NCBI GenBank assembly: GCA_031276915.1
Contig: JAISME010000169.1
Location: 1-33,858, forward strand
Length of the DNA: 33,858 bases
Direction: 5' to 3'
DNA from: Zoogloeaceae bacterium
Lineage (GTDB): Bacteria > Pseudomonadota > Gammaproteobacteria > Burkholderiales > Rhodocyclaceae
The translations under genes and the position numbers were made by a program. Shown here piece by piece: positions 1 to 9,091 of this stretch. Under the pieces are notes generated by a model. The model was not told the DNA's origin. It worked only from the letters and a program-made list of their open reading frames with translations, and searched no databases. Each line of letters begins with the position of its first letter. Position 1 is the stretch's first letter.

Positions 1-62
1 GAACCAAAAAATGTCACTTCGCCTCTCTTCAAAAGAACAAAACCGTACAGCGGCAATTCCCC
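1..62 (-). repeat. Partial further copy of the same repeat (upstream-site end) at the window's left edge
   Basis: 'gaaccaaaaaatgtcacttcgc' followed by 'agaacaaaaccgtacagcggcaattcc', matching 9113 onward ('gaaccaaaaaatgtcacttcgc...agaacaaaaccgcacagcggaaattcc'). Confidence 0.85.
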
Positions 63-233
63 GAAATGGAGGGTTCGTGGCAAGCGCGTCCAAGGAATCT
101 GTCTCGAAGGCGCGGGCGCGTTCGCCTGTCTTTCTGTTGGCCTCTCGCGCGCGCACAAGGAAGACCCGACAACCGTCTTTTCCACTTTTCGTTCCTGTCC
201 TGTCATGTTCCGCTTCATCATGGCAATCTACAT

Positions 234-248
234 GCAATACATGTGCCA
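234..248 (-). promoter_or_regulatory. Sigma-54 (-24/-12) promoter, copy 1
   Basis: Minus strand TGGCACATGTATTGC(A), matching TGGCACR-N4-TTGCW. Confidence 0.75.
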
Positions 249-265
249 GAAACACTCAAATCCCT

Positions 266-278
266 TAACCCCTTGATT
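266..278 (-). promoter_or_regulatory. IHF-binding-site consensus, copy 1
   Basis: Minus strand AATCAAGGGGTTA = WATCAANNNNTTR exactly, just upstream of the -24 element. Confidence 0.65.
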
Positions 279-431
279 ACCCTTCCTTATCCATTCTCCC
301 ACCCCCACCCCAACAACACAGGAAGTGACAATATTCGTCACCAATGAACCAAAAAATGTCACTTCGCCAGAAAATTCGGCCCGCGCGTCGATGATTTCCG
401 TCAGGGCGTGTCATCAAGATTTTGCAAGAGG

Positions 432-1370
432 TCAGGTTTTCCTTTTTTGACGGGATGCGACACCAGGGAATCCTGGCTTGCCGCCTGCATGATCCCGGGC
501 GAATTGCCAGGCGACGCGGCCGCTGCGGGAACCCCGGCTCAAGGCCCAGTTGAGGGCGTCTCGTTCGGCGGCGGCAATCTCTTTCCTGGAAAAGCCGAAA
601 GTGGTGAGCCAATGCGCGACGATGGCGAGATAATCGTCCTGGTCGAAGGGATAAAACGAAATCCAGAGACCGAAACGTTCCGAGAGAGAGATCTTCTCCT
701 CGGTGGCCTCGCCGGGGTGAATCTCGCCGTCGACGCGCGAGGAATCGAGATTTTCCGAGAAAAATTCGGGCATCAGGTGACGACGGTTGGATGTGGCGTA
801 GATCAGCACGTTGTCCGGTGGCGCGGCAATCGAACCATCCAGAACCGATTTCAGTGCCTTGTAGGCGCTTTCGCCTGCCTCGAAGGAAAGATCGTCGCAA
901 AAAACCAGGAATTTTTCAGGACGGTCGCGGACCCGTTCCACCACATCCGGCAAGCCAATGAGGTCTTCCTTGTCGATCTCGATCAGGCGCAGGCCCTGCC
1001 CGGCGAATTCGTTCAGTAGCGCTTTCACCAGCGAGGACTTGCCGGAACCGCGCGCGCCGGTGAGAAGCGCGTTGTTGGCGGGACGTCCCGCGACAAACTG
1101 GCTGGTGTTGGCGAGGATGCGCGCCTTCTGGTCGTCGATGCCGGAAAGATCCGCCAGGCGGATGGGATGCGTGTGCCAGACGGGGATCAACGCGCCGTGA
1201 CCGGAACCGGGAGAATGCCGCCAGCGGCAGGCGACGACCTTTTCCCAGTCCGGATCGGAAACAAGCGGTGGCAATTGCGCCTCGTAACGGGCGAGCACCG
1301 CCTCGGCGCGGGACAGGAAGCCTTGCAGACGGTCAAGGAATTGCGGGGGGAACAGGGGCGAATCGGACAT
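432..1370 (-). CDS. DUF815-family AAA ATP-binding protein
   Basis: Minus-strand ORF; Walker A 'LLTGARGSGKSSLVKALL', 'LVFCDDLSFE', and the 'GHGALIPVWHTHPIRLADLSGID' motif typical of the family. Start moved from 1430 to internal ATG at 1370 (MSDSPLFPPQ). Confidence 0.88.
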   Translation of the reverse strand: MSDSPLFPPQFLDRLQGFLSRAEAVLARYEAQLPPLVSDPDWEKVVACRWRHSPGSGHGALIPVWHTHPIRLADLSGIDDQKARILANTSQFVAGRPANNALLTGARGSGKSSLVKALLNEFAGQGLRLIEIDKEDLIGLPDVVERVRDRPEKFLVFCDDLSFEAGESAYKALKSVLDGSIAAPPDNVLIYATSNRRHLMPEFFSENLDSSRVDGEIHPGEATEEKISLSERFGLWISFYPFDQDDYLAIVAHWLTTFGFSRKEIAAAERDALNWALSRGSRSGRVAWQFARDHAGGKPGFPGVASRQKRKT

Positions 1371-1415
1371 GGCGGCGGTTATACTTGCGGACAAAATCGG
1401 AATGTAGCCAAAGTC

Positions 1416-2777
1416 ATGCCGCAAAGCCAAGTTTTTTCCATGTGTTTCCCCCGGTTTTCACCCATTTTTTCGCGCCGGACAGTTCTTTCCGGTCCGGGTT
1501 TCCGTCTGGCGTTCCTTGGCGGCCTGTTCGCGTTGCAAGGCTGCGTCTTCACGACGCCGCGCGCGCCGGATGCCGCTCCTGCTCCAGCCTGTCCACCCTG
1601 TGCGGTTTCGCCCGTCACCCCGCCTGTCAACCCGCCCGCGGAAACGCAACCGTATCTGGAACCCGGAGACTGGACGGATTTGCCGGGCTGGCGGGAAGAC
1701 CGGCTGACGGAGGCGTGGAACGCTTTTCTCATGTCCTGCAAGGCAATGCGGACCAGGGAGGAAACAGCGCGCGCCTGGTCGCCGGTTTGCGCGGCGGCAA
1801 CGCGCGTCGACAACCGGAACGCGCGCGCGGTGCGCGCCTTTTTCGAGCGCGAACTCAGACCCTACGCGGTGGTCGAAGGCGACGGGCGGCGCGAGGGTAC
1901 GATCACCGGCTACTACGAGCCGCTGATCCGGGGAAACCGACAACGCGACGCCCGGAACATCACGCCGGTCCTGGGCGTGCCGCCGGACCTGCTGACCATT
2001 GACCTGGGCACGCTCCATCCCGATCTGAAGCACCGTCGCCTGCGCGGACGGCTGGATGGCAACAGGGTGACGCCCTACTGGAGCCGCGCGGAAATCGACG
2101 CTCGCCTGGAGCGGGGCATGTGGCCGGAACAGCCCATCCTCTGGGTTGCCGATCCGGTGGAATTCTTCTTCCTGCAAATCCAGGGATCCGGGCGGGTGGA
2201 ATTGCCCGACGGCAGTCAGGTACGCATCGGCTACGCCGACCAGAACGGCCATCCCTACCAGTCCATCGGGCGGCTTTTGGTGGAACGGGGCGAACTGAAA
2301 CTGGAAGAAGCCTCGATGCAGGGTATACAGGCATGGGGACAGGCGCATCCGGAAGCGCTACGCGATCTGCTGCGCGCCAATCCGAGTTACGTGTTTTTCC
2401 GCGAACTTTCCGGCGATCCGGGCGACGGACCCATCGGCGCGTTGGGTGTGCCGCTTACCCCCGGACGCAGCATCGCCGTCGATCCGCGTCACATTCCGCT
2501 GGGTGCCCCGGTCTGGCTTGCCACGACACGCCCCAACAGCCGTGAACCCCTGAACCGGCTGACGCTGGCGCAGGACACCGGCGGCGCGATCCGGGGTGGC
2601 GTGCGCGCCGACTTTTTCTGGGGATTCGGCAAGGCGGCGGGCGAACAGGCTGGACGCATGAAACAGACCGGACGCATGTGGGTGCTGCTACCCGCGGCGG
2701 ATACTGGCGGCGACGGCGATCGTGAAACCGGGAGCGTCCATCACTCACGAAAGGGAAGATACAGGACCGGCGTATAA
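1416..2777 (+). CDS. mltA: Membrane-bound lytic murein transglycosylase A (lipoprotein)
   Basis: Signal peptide with lipobox 'LFALQGC'; 'GTITGYYEPLIRGNRQRD', 'FFLQIQGSGRVELPDG', 'AQDTGGAIRGGVRADFFWGFG' are MltA/3D-domain motifs. Start at 1416 or 1440. Confidence 0.92.
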   Translation: MPQSQVFSMCFPRFSPIFSRRTVLSGPGFRLAFLGGLFALQGCVFTTPRAPDAAPAPACPPCAVSPVTPPVNPPAETQPYLEPGDWTDLPGWREDRLTEAWNAFLMSCKAMRTREETARAWSPVCAAATRVDNRNARAVRAFFERELRPYAVVEGDGRREGTITGYYEPLIRGNRQRDARNITPVLGVPPDLLTIDLGTLHPDLKHRRLRGRLDGNRVTPYWSRAEIDARLERGMWPEQPILWVADPVEFFFLQIQGSGRVELPDGSQVRIGYADQNGHPYQSIGRLLVERGELKLEEASMQGIQAWGQAHPEALRDLLRANPSYVFFRELSGDPGDGPIGALGVPLTPGRSIAVDPRHIPLGAPVWLATTRPNSREPLNRLTLAQDTGGAIRGGVRADFFWGFGKAAGEQAGRMKQTGRMWVLLPAADTGGDGDRETGSVHHSRKGRYRTGV

Positions 2778-2808
2778 TGCTCGCGCTTCGCGCTCACCGC
2801 ATGTTTTC

Positions 2809-4668
2809 ATGACGCCTTCCCCCCGCCTGCTGCGCTTGATTGCCGCCACGCACGATTTCTGTGCCCTGATCCTGTGCTGGTATTTCGCCTACCTGTTGCG
2901 TTTCAACCTGGCGTTGCCAGCCGATTACGCGCGCGGATGCTTCGGGATGCTGCCTTTCGTGGCCGTCGCGCACATGACGATTTACTGGACGCTCGGCCTT
3001 TATCGCGGCATCTGGCGCTATGCCAGCCTCCAGGATTTGCTGCGCATCATCGGTGCCGTGGCGCTGGGGGCGCTGGTTACGACCTTTGCCGTTTACATGC
3101 TGCACCCCCCGCACTTGCGCCAAGTCCCCCGCTCGGTGCTGGTGCTGCATCCCCTGTTGCTGATTCTGGTCATGGGCGGAAGCCGCTTTGTCTATCGTCT
3201 TGCCAAGGACTGGCGGCAATATGGTCATTTGGGTCTGGCTGGCGAATGGGTGCTGGTGGTGGGCGCGGGCCATGCCGGAGCGCGTCTGGCGCATGAATTG
3301 CGGGGATCGAACGAGTGGCGGGTCGCGGCCTTTCTGGACGACGACGCCAGCAAGCATGGGCAGGAAATCCACGGCATCCGGGTGCGCGGGCCGGTCCGGG
3401 AAATGGCGCACTGGGCCCGGAAACTGGAGATTCGGCACGTCATCATCGCCATGCCTGGCGTACCGCAACGGGGGCGGCAAGACACGATGGAGCTCGCCAT
3501 CCAGGCCGGTCTCAAGGTAATGACCGTTCCCGCCGCCGAGGATCTGCTTTCCCGGCGGGTAACGATTTCCCGCTTGCGCCGGATCGACCTGGAGGATTTG
3601 CTCAAGCGTGACGCCGTGCAACTGGACAAGGCCGGTATTCTGGAGATGCTGACGGACGCGGTCGTGCTCATTACCGGAGCGGGCGGTTCGATCGGCGGCG
3701 AACTTGCCCGGCAAATCGCCGGCTTCCGGCCGCGCTGCCTGGTGCTCTATGAACATGCCGAATTCGCGCTTTTCCAGATCGAACAGGAATTCCGGCAAAG
3801 GTTCCCCGAAACGCCGATCCGCTGTCTCATCGGCGACGTGAAGGATGCGGAGCGCCTGGACCAGGTGTTCGGTGAATTCCGGCCCGCTTTCGTGTTTCAT
3901 GCGGCGGCCTACAAGCACGTGCCGCTCATGGAAACCGACAATGCCCGCGTGGCCGTGCAGAACAACGTGCTTGGCACACGCGCCGTGGCGCTGGCCGCAC
4001 AGCGGCACAACGCGCGCAAGATGGTGTTCATTTCCACGGACAAGGCCGTCAATCCGGTCAATGTCATGGGCGCGACCAAGCGACTTTCGGAAATGCTGCT
4101 GACGACGCTGTCGGACGCGGGATCCACAACCCGTTTTATCTCCGTGCGTTTCGGCAACGTCCTGGGTTCCAACGGTTCGGTGATTCCCACATTCCAGGCA
4201 CAGATCGAGAAGGGCGGCCCCGTCACCGTTACGCATCCGGACGTCATCCGCTACTTCATGCTGATTCCGGAGGCCGTGCAACTGGTGCTGCAGGCCGCGC
4301 TCATGGGACAGGGCAACGAAATCTTCGTGCTGGACATGGGCAAGCCAGTCCGTATCCTGGATCTCGCCCGCGACATGATCCTGCTTTCCGGCCACACCGA
4401 AGCGGAGATACCGATCCGGATCACAGGCTTGCGCCCCGGCGAGAAACTCTATGAGGAACTCCTGGCGGACGACGAAACTTCCTTGCCGACGCCACATGCC
4501 AAATTGCGCATTTCCAGGACGAATGCCGTTCCAGCCCCCGCCTGGCGAGCGGAACTGGACGCCTGGCTCGACAACCTGCCGGCGACAAACGCCGAAATCA
4601 AGGCGGATTTGCGAAAACTGGTCCCGGAATACAACCCGGAAGACAGGCGAGAAACGCCACCGGCATGA
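2809..4668 (+). CDS. Nucleoside-diphosphate sugar epimerase/dehydratase, membrane-anchored (WbpM/CapD/FlaA1-like)
   Basis: N-terminal transmembrane segments, two Rossmann regions ('VVGAGHAGARLAHELR', 'ITGAGGSIGGELARQI'), 'FHAAAYKHVPLME', 'FISTDKAVNPVNVMGATKR'. Confidence 0.9.
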   Translation: MTPSPRLLRLIAATHDFCALILCWYFAYLLRFNLALPADYARGCFGMLPFVAVAHMTIYWTLGLYRGIWRYASLQDLLRIIGAVALGALVTTFAVYMLHPPHLRQVPRSVLVLHPLLLILVMGGSRFVYRLAKDWRQYGHLGLAGEWVLVVGAGHAGARLAHELRGSNEWRVAAFLDDDASKHGQEIHGIRVRGPVREMAHWARKLEIRHVIIAMPGVPQRGRQDTMELAIQAGLKVMTVPAAEDLLSRRVTISRLRRIDLEDLLKRDAVQLDKAGILEMLTDAVVLITGAGGSIGGELARQIAGFRPRCLVLYEHAEFALFQIEQEFRQRFPETPIRCLIGDVKDAERLDQVFGEFRPAFVFHAAAYKHVPLMETDNARVAVQNNVLGTRAVALAAQRHNARKMVFISTDKAVNPVNVMGATKRLSEMLLTTLSDAGSTTRFISVRFGNVLGSNGSVIPTFQAQIEKGGPVTVTHPDVIRYFMLIPEAVQLVLQAALMGQGNEIFVLDMGKPVRILDLARDMILLSGHTEAEIPIRITGLRPGEKLYEELLADDETSLPTPHAKLRISRTNAVPAPAWRAELDAWLDNLPATNAEIKADLRKLVPEYNPEDRRETPPA

Positions 4669-4758
4669 TCGGGTCCGGCGCGGCCGGGCTTGTTCGCGGA
4701 TCACTGTCCGCGGACCATTGCCACGCGCAAGATTCGGTTTTTTTCTTTTTCCCCCGCT

Positions 4759-4786
4759 CTTGAAATTTCGAAGTGCCATCCCTATT
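4759..4786 (+). promoter_or_regulatory. Candidate sigma-32 (heat-shock) promoter upstream of groES
   Basis: CTTGAAA (4759-4765) - 14 nt - CCCTATT (4780-4786), close to CTTGAAA-N11-16-CCCATNT; located just upstream of the CIRCE element. Confidence 0.55.
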
Positions 4787-4787
4787 A

Positions 4788-4814
4788 TTAGCACTCGTTG
4801 GTGACGAGTGCTAG
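4788..4814 (+). promoter_or_regulatory. CIRCE operator (HrcA binding site)
   Basis: TTAGCACTC-N9-GAGTGCTAG, 65 bp upstream of groES; differs from consensus TTAGCACTC-N9-GAGTGCTAA only at the last base. Confidence 0.95.
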
Positions 4815-4878
4815 CACACTGTTGGCCCGCACCCGCCTTTCATCTCATTGTCTGACAGAAACAGAAGGAGTTTCATCC

Positions 4879-6880
<2,002 letters not shown>

Positions 6881-6911
6881 TTCCCTTCTTTCCAGTCGTC
6901 TCCATCAACGG

Positions 6912-6956
6912 GACGGGGCCGGTCGGTTTGGCTGACCGGCCCCGTCTTGTCTTGTT
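6912..6956 (+). terminator. Rho-independent terminator of groESL
   Basis: 13-bp perfect stem GACGGGGCCGGTC (6912-6924)/GACCGGCCCCGTC (6934-6946) followed by TTGTCTTGTTT. Confidence 0.88.
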
Positions 6957-7121
6957 TCGCCCTGTCTCGCCTCTCGTCCCGATCTCACCAAGGATTCCCC
7001 CTTTCGCGCGTTCCGCGCCGCTGGCGGGCGCAACGCCGCCGGATTTCGCGGACTGCCTCTTCGTAGCGGCCTTGCCCGATCAGACCGGGCGTCCGCTCGC
7101 TTCCCGCTTCCACCCGCAACG

Positions 7122-7480
7122 CCGAATGCGCCAGCCAGCCACGACGCGTTCCTGGGGAATCCGCGGCATAAACCTGGAGGGGCCTGGACGCTGGCGCTGG
7201 AAGCCCGATACCGGGAATTTTCCTGGAACGCGGTGCGGCGGCAGGAAAATCCAGGCGGTTACGTTGTCCATACCCTGATTGCCGTGTTCCCGGCGTTTTT
7301 CGGAACGGACGACTTCGAAACCTGCCTCATCGATGTGGTGAATCGCGGCGACGCCCGCCGATACGACCGGGGCCATCGCGGGCATGCTGGCGGGCGCCTG
7401 GCATGGCGCGGCAGCGATTCCGGCGCGCTGGTGCCACGCCAGAGCCAGCGACTTTTTCTGCGACAGATACCCGGAAGTCG
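7122..7480 (+). pseudogene. Frameshifted remnant of an ADP-ribosylglycohydrolase / DraG-like gene (C-terminal part)
   Basis: Frame of ORF 7233 reads 'GAWTLALEARYREFSWNAVRRQENPGGYVVHTLIAVFPAFFGTDDFETCLIDVVNRG'; the shifted frame from about 7352 continues 'ADTTGAIAGMLAGAWHGAAAIPARW', the hallmark DraG-family DADTTGAIAGxLAGAxxG segment. No intact N-terminal part found; boundaries approximate. Confidence 0.75.
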
Positions 7481-7558
7481 CCGCGTGCCGTTGTGGTCAC
7501 GATCATGCGGGATTCATGCGATAGACTGGATCCGGGATACCCTGCCGGGATACGGGGA

Positions 7559-8158
7559 TCAGGGCGTCACGCCATAACGACAACGGGCAGGTAGGTACTT
7601 GCCATATTTTTTCAAGGAAGCCGAAACGGCCAAGCTACATCCCCAGACCATGTTGGAAAGATTGGAATTGCCAATTGGATTGCCATTTTCATCAAATGAC
7701 AACACCACTTTGGGTCTTCCATCGGCTTGGATTGGGCCAAAGCCTGGCGTCAGCTTGAACGCGAATTTTGGCACCTTTTTGCCGTCCATCTCGATATAGA
7801 TCAAACCGTCATGACCAAAAGTGTCAGAACCTCCACCCGGATTGACCAGAGGATTGAGCTTGATCGCTGCGATTGCGCCGGTGGGCTTGAATTCGAAATC
7901 CGGGAAAGCTCCCTTGGGTGGTTTTCCGGTGCCGGGGTACGCAACAGTGATTTTTGCCGCGTTGCCGCTGGCGATTGTCTCCGTAATGATCATCTTGGCC
8001 TTTCCCGCGATGCTCAACCCTTCGGCGACATAGGCGCGGGCGATATAGTTCTGATAGGCGGGCAGCGCGATGGCGGCAAGGATGCCGATGATGGCGACGA
8101 CGATCATCAGTTCGATGAGCGTGAAGCCACGCTGGAAGGTGTGTACAAGATGTTTCAT
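7559..8158 (-). CDS. Type IV pilin (PilA-like major/minor pilin)
   Basis: [11 protein letters not shown]^[36 protein letters not shown]: class III signal peptide and pilin N-helix; C-terminal Cys pair 'WGC...KYLPARC' (D-loop). ORF track start 8500 is too far upstream; AAAGGAGC RBS precedes ATG at 8158. Confidence 0.95.
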   Translation of the reverse strand: MKHLVHTFQRGFTLIELMIVVAIIGILAAIALPAYQNYIARAYVAEGLSIAGKAKMIITETIASGNAAKITVAYPGTGKPPKGAFPDFEFKPTGAIAAIKLNPLVNPGGGSDTFGHDGLIYIEMDGKKVPKFAFKLTPGFGPIQADGRPKVVLSFDENGNPIGNSNLSNMVWGCSLAVSASLKKYGKYLPARCRYGVTP

Positions 8159-8194
8159 GGTTGTGCTCCTTTGGGAAGAAAAAGAAGGAAGAAC

Positions 8195-8233
8195 AAAAAA
8201 AGCCGCGAACATGTACCAAGGCATGTACCCGCG
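8195..8233 (-). promoter_or_regulatory. Terminator-like hairpin plus U-tract directly upstream of the pilin RBS
   Basis: Minus strand: CGCG-GGT-ACATG-N8-CATGT-T-CGCG-GC-TTTTTTT, ending about 20 nt before the SD; counterpart at 33369-33406. Confidence 0.6.
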
Positions 8234-8316
8234 ACCGGAGTGGTAAAACTGGGAAAAACAAGGGAACCGGAAACCCGGAGGGAAAAGAAACCCGGGAAAC
8301 CCGGAAGGAAAAACGA

Positions 8317-8612
8317 GGTCCTGCGGCCGGCAATTTGTCATTCGCGGATTTGCGCCTTCCCGTGGGGGAAACGGCAAGGTGGGGGGAGCATCCTGCTCCC
8401 CCGTGTCCGAACGGGAGCAGGGTGCTCCCGCTACTTTGCCGTCGGTCCTGCGAACGGCGATTGCCCTGCGGGCAGCAATAATTGTTTTGGGGGAATTCAT
8501 TATCCGCAGGACCGATGCGGCAATCCATGAAGTGGTTCAGCAATCCGAAACGCTGGAGCGGACCGCAAGGCTGTCTGGATTGCCACGGGCCTGCGGCCCT
8601 CGCAATGACGAT
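8317..8612 (-). repeat. Pilin-leader repeat, copy 1
   Basis: Colinear with 33415-33708 (294 nt), including a nearly identical block 'gtccgaacgggagcagg.tgctcccgctactttgccgtcggtcctgcgaacggcgattgccctgcgggcagcaataattgttttggggaa'. Confidence 0.92.
8577..8609. repeat. GTCATTGCGAGGGCC...GGCAATCC dispersed palindromic element, copy 1
   Basis: GGATTGCCACGGGCCTGCGGCCCTCGCAATGAC; same as 33674-33706 with loop change; imperfect palindrome. Confidence 0.85.
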
Positions 8613-8781
8613 GTGGGGTGTGATTACAAGAACGAGGGGAAACACGTCCGCAACCGGGACGGTGAAACAAGGAAAAGCAAAAAAACCGGAAAACCCGGAA
8701 AGGAAAGGGAAACCGGAAGGGGAAGGGGAAGGAAAGGCTGGAGAAGAAGAGAGAAAGAACTCGGCGTTATCCAGACGCCGA

Positions 8782-8821
8782 AAAATTTTCTCCGTTATCT
8801 GTGGATAACGGAGAAAATTTT
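8782..8821. repeat. 18-bp perfect inverted repeat with 4-nt loop
   Basis: AAAATTTTCTCCGTTATC-tgtg-GATAACGGAGAAAATTTT. Confidence 0.95.
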
Positions 8822-8824
8822 CAC

Positions 8825-8880
8825 GTTGTGCGTTGTGCGTTGTGCGTTGTGCGTTGTGCGTTGTGCGTTGTGCGTTGTGC
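8825..8880. repeat. Heptanucleotide tandem repeat (GTTGTGC)8
   Basis: Eight perfect consecutive copies of GTTGTGC (GCACAAC on the minus strand). Confidence 0.98.
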
Positions 8881-8925
8881 GCGCGCGATCGCCAGGCTTT
8901 CAGCCTGGCAATCGCGCGCGCACAA
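8875..8925. repeat. 24-bp inverted repeat, 3-nt loop
   Basis: TTGTGCGCGCGCGATCGCCAGGCT-ttc-AGCCTGGCAATCGCGCGCGCACAA; single mismatch that becomes a G-U wobble in minus-strand RNA. Confidence 0.93.
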
Positions 8926-9000
8926 GGAAGACCCGACAACCGTCTTTTCCACTTCTTGCTCCTGTGCTGTCATGTTCCGCTTCATCATGGCAATCTACAC

Positions 9001-9015
9001 GCAAGACATGTGCCA
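9001..9015 (-). promoter_or_regulatory. Sigma-54 (-24/-12) promoter, copy 2
   Basis: Minus strand TGGCACATGTCTTGC(G), matching TGGCACR-N4-TTGC. Confidence 0.75.
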
Positions 9016-9032
9016 GAAACACTCAAATCCCT

Positions 9033-9045
9033 TAACCCCTTGATT
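9033..9045 (-). promoter_or_regulatory. IHF-binding-site consensus, copy 2
   Basis: Minus strand AATCAAGGGGTTA = WATCAANNNNTTR exactly, same spacing as copy 1. Confidence 0.65.
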
Positions 9046-9091
9046 ATCCTTCCTTGTCCATTCTCCCACCCTCACCCCAACAACACAGGAG

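Larger units (their letters stand above)
145..367 (-). repeat. 223-bp sigma-54 regulatory repeat, copy 1
   Basis: Ungapped alignment with 8912-9134, about 10 mismatches counted by eye. Confidence 0.95.

Noticed and set aside
145-367. 223-bp repeat as IS/transposon end (GTGAC..GTCAC motifs resemble transposase-binding ends)
   Set aside because: No transposase, no target-site duplication seen, and conserved content matches a sigma-54 control region in order and spacing. Not fully excluded; a genome-wide search would settle it.
2794-4794. 666-aa antisense ORF
   Set aside because: Shadow of the epimerase coding frame in GC-rich DNA; no recognisable domain.
8825-8880. Short regular repeat as a CRISPR array
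   Set aside because: Units are 7 bp, perfectly contiguous, without spacers; no cas genes in the window.
7824-8939. 371-aa minus ORF upstream of and overlapping pilin 1
   Set aside because: Crosses tandem and palindromic repeats, runs out of frame through the pilin, low-complexity product; repeat DNA rather than a protein.
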